From Bacteroidales bacterium (GTDB taxonomy: Bacteria > Bacteroidota > Bacteroidia > Bacteroidales > UBA932): 64,000 bases of DNA. The position numbers and the translations under genes were made by a program. Every line of letters starts with the position of its first letter. The stretch's first letter is position 1. Under the pieces are notes generated by a model. That model did not search any database. It had not been told where the DNA came from and saw only the letters and a list, made by a program, of their open reading frames with translations. The stretch spans positions 1 to 64,000 of the forward strand of contig JAEESO010000011.1 of NCBI GenBank assembly GCA_016286385.1, in the 5' to 3' direction. Positions 1 to 7,611 of this stretch are shown one piece after another.

Positions 1-55
1 TCCTGTGCTCAGCGCAATAAGATTGGACTTCCAGTACTTGTTCTCTTGTAAGCAT
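1..55 (-). CDS. N-terminal fragment of an IS66-like accessory protein
   Basis: Only the first 18 codons are inside the window. They read M-L-T-R-E-Q-V-L-E-V-Q-S-Y-C-A-E-H-R. From memory this resembles the start of short OrfA/TnpA-type accessory proteins of Bacteroidota IS66 elements, which often open with an EQVLEVQSYCAE-like stretch. A good promoter of the phylum's type lies just upstream on the same strand (72-102), and possible terminal GTAAG sequences lie at about 133-137. The rest of the element lies left of the window, so family membership rests on a very short match. Confidence 0.45.
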   Translation of the reverse strand, partial: MLTREQVLEVQSYCAEHR

Positions 56-71
56 AGCGATAACTTTTTTG

Positions 72-102
72 CAAAAGTAGCGAGGATCACTCCCCGCTAC
101 AA
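72..102 (-). promoter_or_regulatory. Bacteroidota-type promoter of the IS66-like gene
   Basis: On the minus strand a TTG (-33 element, 100-102) is followed after 20 bp by TACTTTTG (-7 element, 72-79). This fits the TTG / TAnnTTTG promoter pattern of Bacteroidota. The start codon of the fragment at 55 lies 17 bp downstream. Confidence 0.5.
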
Positions 103-132
103 TATGTAGTTGCTCGGATGCTTACCTCGAAT

Positions 133-137
133 CTTAC
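133..137. mobile_element. possible outer end of the IS66-like element
   Basis: On the minus strand the sequence reads GTAAGATTCGAGGTAAG (121-137). IS66 elements commonly have inverted repeats starting GTAAG, so the element may end at 137. The matching end and an 8-bp target duplication cannot be checked here. A 7-bp hairpin CTGTCTC-GG-GAGACAG follows at 149-164. Confidence 0.25.
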
Positions 138-226
138 CACGAGGGTTTCTGTCTCGGGAGACAGATAGGTTTGTTTTTGTTTGTTCATAGATTTATCGAT
201 TTAATTGATTGATAATCGGCAGAAGA

Positions 227-288
227 TGCCCGATCGGAGTCGGGCATGACGGAAACGAGATTCCCGATCAGGTCGGGAATGACGGAAA
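227..288. repeat. two tandem palindromic REP-like units
   Basis: Two units of similar design lie 34 bp apart. Unit 1 pairs TGCCCGA (227-233) with TCGGGCA (240-246). Unit 2 pairs TTCCCGA (261-267) with TCGGGAA (273-279). Each hairpin is followed directly by the same TGACGGAAA (247-255 and 280-288). The compensated differences (GC versus TA pairs) show that the stem is conserved rather than the exact bases. They lie in the gene-free region 56-472, where I see no coding sequence besides the hairpins listed. Confidence 0.6.
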
Positions 289-300
289 ATGCGCACCAAA

Positions 301-333
301 CCCTATCCCTTAGTGTGCAGCTAAGGGATAGGG
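301..333. repeat. perfect 12-bp inverted repeat
   Basis: CCCTATCCCTTA (301-312) pairs perfectly with TAAGGGATAGGG (322-333) around a 9-base loop. No T tract follows on either strand, so it is not a standard intrinsic terminator. Role unknown. Confidence 0.6.
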
Positions 334-370
334 AAGGGCGTTGAATGTAAGTGCTTGAGGGTTAGTGGAT

Positions 371-414
371 TATGCAAAAACCTCTATGTGAATTTGCATA
401 GAGGTTTTTGCATA
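371..414. terminator. bidirectional-type terminator after the fimbrial operon
   Basis: An 18-bp perfect stem (371-388 with 397-414) surrounds an 8-base loop. The GC-rich part CCTCTATG/CATAGAGG is followed by a TTTTTG run on both strands, as in an intrinsic terminator. It lies 59 bp past the last fimbrial-operon stop codon (473), so it probably ends that minus-strand transcript. Confidence 0.65.
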
Positions 415-472
415 AGTGGTTGATTCAGAGTGCGTTACGTTCGACGCTGCCGGAGGAGGGGGATAAAAGGCA

Positions 473-1015
473 TTACGGCAACAGCACCATCAGTTTTATT
501 CCGGCGGCGGGGTGGAGGGTGGAGGTGAGCTCGCTAGTGAGGGCAATGCTCAGGCAGAGGCCGCCCACGCAGATATCAGCGCCTATGCCGACTGTGAGGA
601 AGGCGCCATCGGCCCGTACGGGTGGACCGGTGAGCCCTGGGGAATCGGCCCCGGGAGGTACTCTGAGCCTGTATCCTACGCTGAGGGAGGCCGATGGCCG
701 GAAGGCGGAACCTTCCGGCAGGAAGAGGTAATCGGCCCCGATGCGGGCAAGGGGACCGTTGGCGGTCTGGGGCTGCCAGCCATCATCCCCGAAGGACATC
801 ACGCTGCGGAAGCCGCCCAGTGTTCCCGTAAGCCTGAGGCTCTCCAAGATGTTGTAGGAGATGCCAGCTTCAAGTGAATACATCAGAATTGACGGACTCC
901 CGGATCCGAAGATGACGGACGTCCCGCCTCCAAGGAGGAAATGCCCTTTTTGCTGACAGAGGGCAGTGCTCATGCTTAGAAGGCACAGGGCAAGTGCCAG
1001 AATGTGTTTTTTCAT
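473..1015 (-). CDS. small outer-membrane beta-barrel-like protein, last gene of fimbrial operon
   Basis: A protein of about 180 residues opens with MKKHILALALCLL, a clear signal peptide ending near the ALCQQ site. The rest is rich in alternating hydrophobic and glycine residues typical of an 8-strand outer-membrane barrel (for example GHFLLGGGTSVIFGSG and SLSVGYRLRV). I chose the ATG at 1015 because the longer TTG start overlaps the stop of the previous gene and adds residues before the signal peptide. It follows the large tip-like subunit by 4 bp and is the last gene before the terminator. Barrel identity is inferred from composition; I recognise no named family. Confidence 0.75.
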   Translation of the reverse strand: MKKHILALALCLLSMSTALCQQKGHFLLGGGTSVIFGSGSPSILMYSLEAGISYNILESLRLTGTLGGFRSVMSFGDDGWQPQTANGPLARIGADYLFLPEGSAFRPSASLSVGYRLRVPPGADSPGLTGPPVRADGAFLTVGIGADICVGGLCLSIALTSELTSTLHPAAGIKLMVLLP

Positions 1016-1019
1016 ATGG

Positions 1020-4000
1020 TTATTCAATTTGGTTTCCCGGCAGCCAGAAGGAGTCGGCCGTGCCGTAGGCCTGGCCCATCTTATGGCTGTTCACAATGTC
1101 TTCCTCTTTGTAACTACCTGAGACCGAGCCGTCAAAAGCTGCGTGCGCGGTATTTCCCGTAAGCCTGTAGAAGGGGATGGAAGGTGTATAAAGCTTAAGC
1201 TTCTCCCTGGTGTTTCGCCTTGGATCATAGTATGCCGTTGCTGTGTAGGCCTGCTTGAACATATCCTCCCCAAAGTAGTACATATAGTATGTGGAGCCGT
1301 CTCCGGTATTGGTATAACTGGTCCTGAAGGTCTGGGTGAGGTCAATCGCATACCTGGTGTCATAGCTGTTCAGTTTGGTAAGTGAACTCTTTTTCATCCT
1401 CCAGAAGAATCTCACCCTGGTGTAGTCCCCGAGGGCAAGGTATTTCTCCCCGCTGGGGAAGGTACGGACTTCGGAAGGGGTAATGGCAGTAGTCTGGAAC
1501 TCAAAAGCTGGTGCGTTCCAGTAGGCCACGCTCCTAAAGGAATAGATATTATCGGCATGATGCCCATGATGCCCGAGGAAGAAATTGAGGTGTGAATCGG
1601 CAACGGGCCCCACATACTGAAGTTCATAGTAGGAGAGCTCTCCCCTTGATGTGACGGTTTTGGCCGATGGATATACAACCACCTTGTTCTGGAGTAGGTA
1701 GGAGCGCTCCGTATCTGAGTATTCGCAGTCCCAGAGGGTGGAGTTACTATGGTCGTAGCTGGACATGTTGGCATGATCCGGCCACCAGTGCTCCGTGCGG
1801 CATGTCTCGGCATAGAAATTCTCCGACGGGCTCACGGAATTGATTCCGCTCTGGGAAGTGGCCGTGGTCCTGACGCAGTTTCTAAGGCTCACCGGCATAC
1901 CTGTATTGTCCCTGACAAAGATGTACGGGATGAATCTTGACATGCTTCCGGAATTTGCCGGCGCAGTTGGTGAGCTTAGGTAATTGACCTGACTGAACTG
2001 GTAACCGGCATATATGACATATTCACGTATTACATTGACCCGGCCCCAAAGCATAGTCATGGTGTCTCCGGTCCTTGTGTGGGTGATGGTGCCGCCAATC
2101 TCTATGAGCCCGTGGTTATGGAGGTCGTTGGCAACACTCAGGCGCTCAACTTCGTTGGCGTGGCTGTCCCAGATAAGGGAATATGGGGAATAAGAGCCCT
2201 TGGATGTGTTTACGTTTCCGTGTGAGATGACGCTTGGCTGGAAATCGGCCCAATAAGGCCATCTTGAAGAAAAGTCGTCAGTTGTGACATAATTCGAGCT
2301 TCCATCCACAATCACAGAGTAGGTGAACGGAGTAAGATCGTCGGTCCTGAACCATTCTGCAAACGGGTTAGTCACTTTAAGGTGAACTGGCTCAGAGCAT
2401 ACCAGCTGCCCGGATTCGGAACGCAGCTGCAGGTCAGGGCTGTAAACCACGGATATGAATTCACAGACATCGTCCACATTGGAGTAGAATCCGTCTCCCT
2501 CCAGGCAAATCCAGTCGTCAAGGTAGGTGCTGAAATAGAATGTACTGGGTGAGAAGGTTGCCCGTGAAACGGAGGATGGAAATCCCAACACGCCTGTGAG
2601 CCCAAGTGAGCCCAGGGCAAGGTCTTCTGCCTGGATGATAAAGGCCGTTCCGGATTCACTGCATATCTGGAAATACCCCTTGGCGGTCTGTCCCGTGATG
2701 GGGGTGTCATAAATGGGCCCCTCATCGCCTTCGTCGTCAAGGCCGATGAAGCTATTGTCCACATACGGCCCCGTGAGTGCCTGGATGAAGTGAATTACCG
2801 GCCTGTCTATGGACACGGAAATGTCATTATATGTAACGTTGCTGGCAGTATTGTAGGCCTCAAAAGTGGCCGCTGCTGCCCTTGTGGACATCACAGTGAA
2901 AACTTTGTTAAGCACATTGCCGCTGTAATAGGCCGCTCCCTCTGAGATAAGATGGGTATCAATGGAAGTAGACCGTAGGGACAGATTTGCAAATACTTCC
3001 TCCAGCCTGGCCTTTTTTGCGCCGCTCCAGCCGGTCATGTCCTCCGAGTGAAGCGTAATAGTGAATCTCTGGAAGGCATAGTGGCTGGCCGATACACTAT
3101 ATGTGAGAGTGACCGGAGAAACCACCTGGACATTCACCTCATCCGATATATCACCGGAGCTGTTTCCGCCCCTTATGGAATAGTCTCCGTCCGCGACGCT
3201 GCCTGATACCTGGAAAACGGCCGTCCCGCCGCTTGGGAAGCCGGTAAGCTGCTCAGTATTGCTGTGGAAGGAATGACTCACGTATTCAATCCCGCTGCCA
3301 AGCGGAAGGAAGGAAAGTTCGCTGCTATCCAGAGTAGTTTCAAAGGGGATGCTCAAAGTCTCTCCCGGAGCCGCCGTAAGGGCCGATGTATTTGTCCACA
3401 GGAAACCGTCCTGCGGAGAACCAAGCTTCAGGATGATGGACCGGTATGTGTTTCTGATAATGTTGAAGTCGGATTTCATGGCCGATCCAGGAGTTGAATC
3501 CAGATAAATCCGGTAACCGAAGCGGCGCTCACCGTAACCCGGTTTAGTTGCTCCCACGTTAATCTTAAGATAGGAGCAGTTATCTACGGCAGAGCCAAGG
3601 TCAAGTGCTACAGTGCTCCACTTGGAAGCACTCCCTGAAACGCCCTGGCAGTTTTCCAGAAAGTAGTATGAGACGGCTTTGGACCGGTTGTCGGCATCCC
3701 TGAAATCCAGATTGTCAAGGTCATCATCCGTGGAAGAGTCCACGGCTGCGAATTTCCCGGGATCAGTCTGCTTGAAACCGACGCCCGTTCCGGTGTAGAA
3801 ATACGGTACTTCCGTATTTGAACGTGCTCCGGAAATATGTGCGGCGTTGACTGTCCAGCCGTCACTGGCCCAGCTGCTTACATCAAGGGTTATGTCAAAT
3901 TTTGCAAAGAGGCGCTTTACCGGAATGGTGAGGGAGGGTGCCTCCGGGTCAATGGTCACCGTTACAGACCCTGTCATGGGCATGTTGTATTCCCTGTCAT

Positions 4001-4475
4001 GGAGATCCATTAGATCGCTTGGGGAGGCGCAGGAGAATGTGAAGGAAAGGAGCTCATCCCTTGTGTAAGGAGCTATGCCTGCTGCCCACAGGTCTATTTC
4101 ACGCCTGATATCATCCACGGCGTTTACAACGGCCATCACTTCTATGGGCTCATTCGCGGGAAGAGTCCAGTTGAAGCTCTTGCTGTCCGTGTACACTGCT
4201 GCGGGAGCCCCGCCCACCGTGCATGGCTTACCGGCATCGGCCCCGGACGCCCAGAATGCAAAGAGATAGGCTTCCGTGAAGTTCTCTACGTCCTGCGAGA
4301 CCACGGATTTTGTGCCGGCGCCCATTTCCGTGGAGGAGAATCCAACGTGGACCGTTGCAAGCTCCATGGCCTCCCGGCGCAGCGGAAGGCCGGCAGGGGA
4401 GTCTGTCTCTGCCTCAGTGCATCCGGCGGCAAGGACGGCTGCAGGGATTATAAGTGATATCAGGGTGTTTTTCAT
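1020..4475 (-). CDS. large fimbrial tip-like lipoprotein (DUF4906-like)
   Basis: A lipoprotein of 1151 residues with signal peptide and lipobox LAAGC near residue 19. The N-terminal 350 residues resemble the two-domain fold of Mfa/FimA-type fimbrillins (FTEAYLFAFWASG, then VKRLFAKFDITLDV). A long C-terminal region rich in Ser, Thr, Tyr and aromatic residues follows. Size and position after the minor subunits match the tip or adhesin proteins with DUF4906-like regions in Bacteroidales fimbrial loci. It probably sits at the fimbrial tip and contacts a surface ligand. The domain assignment is from overall resemblance; no binding motif can be read directly. Confidence 0.7.
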   Translation of the reverse strand: MKNTLISLIIPAAVLAAGCTEAETDSPAGLPLRREAMELATVHVGFSSTEMGAGTKSVVSQDVENFTEAYLFAFWASGADAGKPCTVGGAPAAVYTDSKSFNWTLPANEPIEVMAVVNAVDDIRREIDLWAAGIAPYTRDELLSFTFSCASPSDLMDLHDREYNMPMTGSVTVTIDPEAPSLTIPVKRLFAKFDITLDVSSWASDGWTVNAAHISGARSNTEVPYFYTGTGVGFKQTDPGKFAAVDSSTDDDLDNLDFRDADNRSKAVSYYFLENCQGVSGSASKWSTVALDLGSAVDNCSYLKINVGATKPGYGERRFGYRIYLDSTPGSAMKSDFNIIRNTYRSIILKLGSPQDGFLWTNTSALTAAPGETLSIPFETTLDSSELSFLPLGSGIEYVSHSFHSNTEQLTGFPSGGTAVFQVSGSVADGDYSIRGGNSSGDISDEVNVQVVSPVTLTYSVSASHYAFQRFTITLHSEDMTGWSGAKKARLEEVFANLSLRSTSIDTHLISEGAAYYSGNVLNKVFTVMSTRAAAATFEAYNTASNVTYNDISVSIDRPVIHFIQALTGPYVDNSFIGLDDEGDEGPIYDTPITGQTAKGYFQICSESGTAFIIQAEDLALGSLGLTGVLGFPSSVSRATFSPSTFYFSTYLDDWICLEGDGFYSNVDDVCEFISVVYSPDLQLRSESGQLVCSEPVHLKVTNPFAEWFRTDDLTPFTYSVIVDGSSNYVTTDDFSSRWPYWADFQPSVISHGNVNTSKGSYSPYSLIWDSHANEVERLSVANDLHNHGLIEIGGTITHTRTGDTMTMLWGRVNVIREYVIYAGYQFSQVNYLSSPTAPANSGSMSRFIPYIFVRDNTGMPVSLRNCVRTTATSQSGINSVSPSENFYAETCRTEHWWPDHANMSSYDHSNSTLWDCEYSDTERSYLLQNKVVVYPSAKTVTSRGELSYYELQYVGPVADSHLNFFLGHHGHHADNIYSFRSVAYWNAPAFEFQTTAITPSEVRTFPSGEKYLALGDYTRVRFFWRMKKSSLTKLNSYDTRYAIDLTQTFRTSYTNTGDGSTYYMYYFGEDMFKQAYTATAYYDPRRNTREKLKLYTPSIPFYRLTGNTAHAAFDGSVSGSYKEEDIVNSHKMGQAYGTADSFWLPGNQIE

Positions 4476-4481
4476 CTTGGT

Positions 4482-5567
4482 CTAATCCAGTATTATGTTT
4501 CCGGCACCGTCCCAGGAGTCGTCAATTACGGGAACTATATCGGCCTCTATGATGTCCGGGTCTATGTCAATGATTTCGGGGTCGTTGGAGCCTCTGCCGT
4601 GAATTACAACGTTAGAGGCGGCATAGATGCAATTCCTCACCATCCCTGGTACTGTGATGGCGTAATATACTATGTCTGAATCTATTGACGCCTCAATGAC
4701 AAGGCGGGTACATCTGCGCATCCAGGCCTCCATTGTGCGTATGTCATCGGCCTCCCTGGTGGGATTTGGGAAGGCGTAGAACGAGTGGTTTACCGTGTAC
4801 GGATTTCCGGCCGATACCACGGCGTTTATCCCCCTGTCTCCAAGGATGGCGTCAATACCGCTTTCGGCGCTTTCCCCGCGGTGCCAGCCGCCGGTGTTAT
4901 ACCAGGCCGACCGTGTCCCCGACAACTCCTGATAGGTATAATCATTCCCGTAAAGGGAAGTCCTGTACGCATTTGTGACATAGATTCCGCGGAGGGTGAA
5001 AGTCTTGCCGGCAAGATGAGGCTTTGCGCTGAAATCCACCTCCAGCCTTCTCAGGTCTATCCTTGAGACAAGTCGGCTGACATTTATGGAAACGGGCGCG
5101 GCGGCACCCGGAACGGGAATTATGGATGTGTATCCAAACATAAGAAGGGCCGATATCCTGTTGTCTCCAAGGTAGGCGACTTTGCCGGTCAGGTCTTCCG
5201 GAGTACGGACAGTGGAAGGGTCGAATGCCCCGACCCCGCTGATTGGATAATTGACTATCGCAAAGCAGGTATAGCGCTGACCTGCCGTAAGCTGCAGGGT
5301 AAGTGGAGTCCCGTTGTCGGAGCTTTCCCAGCGGAAATGCCCGGTGTGGTCGTTGAAGGCAAAAACCGCCCATCGGCCTGTGGCCCGCTCGTCGGAATCT
5401 GTCACCCCCGTCACTTTGGAATCCCCTCCGTTCTGGGCCAAGAACACCACGCTTACAAGCAGGGAATCGGCCTCAGGATACTCTGCGGCCTTGTTTTCCG
5501 GCAGATATGGGACGGCGCAGGACACAACTCCTGCAAAGGAAAGGATTATGGAAAGAAAGTGTTTCAT
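4482..5567 (-). CDS. minor fimbrial subunit, Mfa-like lipoprotein
   Basis: 361 residues, signal peptide and lipobox VVSC at residue 17. It shows fimbrillin features: DSLLVSVVFLAQNG, WAVFAFNDHTGHF, YTCFAIVNYP and VSRLVSRIDLRRLEVDF, a standard Mfa-like strand pattern with a conserved Arg/Ile-rich helix near the middle. It lies between the Mfa2-like anchor gene and the tip-like gene, as accessory pilins do in Porphyromonas and Bacteroides loci. The C-terminal tail is acidic and ends WDGAGNIILD, suggesting a donor-strand end that is not cleaved. Exact equivalence to Mfa3, Mfa4 or FimC/D cannot be set. Confidence 0.75.
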   Translation of the reverse strand: MKHFLSIILSFAGVVSCAVPYLPENKAAEYPEADSLLVSVVFLAQNGGDSKVTGVTDSDERATGRWAVFAFNDHTGHFRWESSDNGTPLTLQLTAGQRYTCFAIVNYPISGVGAFDPSTVRTPEDLTGKVAYLGDNRISALLMFGYTSIIPVPGAAAPVSINVSRLVSRIDLRRLEVDFSAKPHLAGKTFTLRGIYVTNAYRTSLYGNDYTYQELSGTRSAWYNTGGWHRGESAESGIDAILGDRGINAVVSAGNPYTVNHSFYAFPNPTREADDIRTMEAWMRRCTRLVIEASIDSDIVYYAITVPGMVRNCIYAASNVVIHGRGSNDPEIIDIDPDIIEADIVPVIDDSWDGAGNIILD

Positions 5568-5582
5568 ATTGTTATCCGTTTG

Positions 5583-6425
5583 CTAAAGTCCGTATTCCAG
5601 TTCCTGCTCTCCCCACGGGTATACCCCAACATTGACGGTGGTCTCCTCAAAGTCAATCTCAATGTAGAGGTCCGGGAGGTTCTTCTCTGTCCAGGTGATG
5701 CCGCCTTTGTCCCGGAGCAGTTCATACAGGTTGTAGGATGTCTGGAAGTCCCTGTACTCATATAGTCCTTCCAGGGCGTACATCTCCAGGACAAGGGTGT
5801 GGTCGGCCTGGCGGGGGAGAGTGAACTCAAAATGGCCGATTCCGCTTTCCTTTGGCGTTATCTGGAACGGCCCCGTTACCGGATTGCCGGTGAGGGCGTC
5901 TATGCCGCAGGTGTTTCCCCTTACCGTTATGTAGAAGGGGAAACGTCCTCCGGCGTGATCAAAGGTGTCGGCACCAATGTACTGAACACTCACATGCGAA
6001 TACTCTTTGGTAAACTCTACCGGGACGGTGAAGGTCTCCTCCTGGACTTCCGCCATGTAACCAAAACGGAAAATGGGAACATAGTCCCTGCCTATGGGGA
6101 CGGTCCACACGGATCCGTCCCTGACTAGCCCTTCCTGCCCCATGAGACCGTATCCTTTCACTGCGGCTGTTCCCCTTACCGTGAAGAAGAAAAGCCTGTC
6201 ATCAATGTATCCCAGGCTTGTTCCGGCCTCGTCCATAAGCCTTCCCTCAGGATGGGCGTACACCGTTGTGAATACGCCTGAATACCGCTGGAAGCGTGAG
6301 GCATCGGCCACATCAAAGAAGAGGAAACTTGGACACATTGTCCTGTCCTCCAGCACCACGGCGCGGCAGGAGGCAAGAAGAAGGGAGGCTGCAAGTATCC
6401 CGCCCCGGAGAGTTCTAGAATTCAT
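5583..6425 (-). CDS. FimB/Mfa2-family fimbrial anchor lipoprotein
   Basis: 280 residues from the ATG at 6425. The start overlaps the fimbrillin stop by 11 bp, implying translational coupling; longer starts run into the fimbrillin gene and are not credible. Signal peptide and lipobox LLASC. The body contains the FimB/Mfa2 pattern: MCPSFLFFDV, then paired beta-sandwich strands, and a C-terminal acidic strand LYIEIDFEETTVNVGVYPW. In Porphyromonas gingivalis Mfa2 caps and anchors the fimbria and limits its length; the same role is inferred here. Confidence 0.8.
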   Translation of the reverse strand: MNSRTLRGGILAASLLLASCRAVVLEDRTMCPSFLFFDVADASRFQRYSGVFTTVYAHPEGRLMDEAGTSLGYIDDRLFFFTVRGTAAVKGYGLMGQEGLVRDGSVWTVPIGRDYVPIFRFGYMAEVQEETFTVPVEFTKEYSHVSVQYIGADTFDHAGGRFPFYITVRGNTCGIDALTGNPVTGPFQITPKESGIGHFEFTLPRQADHTLVLEMYALEGLYEYRDFQTSYNLYELLRDKGGITWTEKNLPDLYIEIDFEETTVNVGVYPWGEQELEYGL

Positions 6426-7578
6426 AGGAGAGGTTGGTGGTTCCGTTCCATGGATCAACTGTGATGGCGGGCTGGATCTTGCCTGCCTGGATGTCATCGT
6501 CCCTGTCGTCGTTGTCCTTACCCAGCATGGTGAGCTTGATGGAGGTGATTTTGTAGATGTTATTGGCCGCCAGGACGGGGAGGTCAAACACATAGAAAGT
6601 ATCGGCATCAAGGTCGCTGTAGCCTGCCGCCGCTTTCACGTGGGCCTTTATGACAAAACGCGTATGCCTGGGGCTGAATGTCCCCGTTGCGGGCGTATGG
6701 GAGTCTGAATCCGTTCTGTTGGGGTATGCAAAGAGGTGGCGGCCCATTTCCGTGGCCGATCCGTTAACGGAGCATGACGCATTGATCTCGCTCTCAAAAG
6801 TTACGGCCGGGGCGCCGGTGGGCTGGAGAGTGAACTTATTGTACCAGTTGTCTATGTTGGAGAGGGTTGCATCATCTATCGCCAGCGGTAGGACGGCCGA
6901 ATTTGCCGTTCCGGTAAGGCCGGTGACGCCAAGCCTTGATTTACCTACCACATTCTTGAGGTATATCTGCTGGACGGTAAAGGTACTGCCCTCCAGGTCG
7001 GTGCCGCGGAAGTCTACCTGAATGTTGTCCAGCTGAATCATTGCGGCGAGTCTCTTCACGTACACGTTGACCGCCTGAATCTGTGAATCCGTGCCTGCAG
7101 CGCCGTTGTTGCCGTATTTACCAACCGTTACGGTGTTCTTTCCGGACATCACAAGGGATGAGGGCGTGTTTAGGGAGAGGTCCGTAATCTCTGCCTCAAG
7201 GTTTGCAATTGTTGTGGTGTGGGGCTTGAAATGCGTGATTCTGTTGTGGTTTACAATCACGTACACGGTCTTGTTACCAGTGAAAGTGGCAATTTTCACG
7301 CTGTGGGTGGTGTTCTTGTCAAGGCCCTGCTCAAAATAGGATGTCTCCAGTTTTTCGGCGGCATCAAAGACAAATACCTGCACCTTGTTAATCTGGTAGT
7401 CCTTGACCTGGGCGGTAGTTGCTTTTACGGCCTCGTTCTCCATGCCGATATTAACGGTGAGTGTGGCGTCAGGAACGGCCTCAGGGGTGTCTCCTGCTGT
7501 GGCAGGAGCGTTTTTGTTGCATGACATAAGGCCGATAGCCGCGGCCAGTGTCAGAAAGATTGAAAAGCATCTTTTCAT
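6415..7578 (-). CDS. major fimbrillin (FimA/Mfa1-like)
   Basis: 387 residues, signal peptide and lipobox LMSC. N-terminal domain: VNIGMENEAVKATT, then QINKVQVFVFDAAEKLET, then TVYVIVNHN. A second sandwich contains VKRLAAMIQLDNIQVDF. It ends DPWNGTTNLSYEF, resembling the C-terminal donor strand of FimA/Mfa1-family pilins. The family is exported as a lipoprotein, trimmed by an Arg-gingipain-like protease and polymerised by strand exchange. Second downstream partner after the OmpA-like gene; probably the shaft subunit because it is the most regular pilin of the cluster. Confidence 0.85.
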   Translation of the reverse strand: MKRCFSIFLTLAAAIGLMSCNKNAPATAGDTPEAVPDATLTVNIGMENEAVKATTAQVKDYQINKVQVFVFDAAEKLETSYFEQGLDKNTTHSVKIATFTGNKTVYVIVNHNRITHFKPHTTTIANLEAEITDLSLNTPSSLVMSGKNTVTVGKYGNNGAAGTDSQIQAVNVYVKRLAAMIQLDNIQVDFRGTDLEGSTFTVQQIYLKNVVGKSRLGVTGLTGTANSAVLPLAIDDATLSNIDNWYNKFTLQPTGAPAVTFESEINASCSVNGSATEMGRHLFAYPNRTDSDSHTPATGTFSPRHTRFVIKAHVKAAAGYSDLDADTFYVFDLPVLAANNIYKITSIKLTMLGKDNDDRDDDIQAGKIQPAITVDPWNGTTNLSYEF

Positions 7579-7611
7579 AATGAAAACGGTTTAAAAGTTA
7601 ATGTATGGGTA

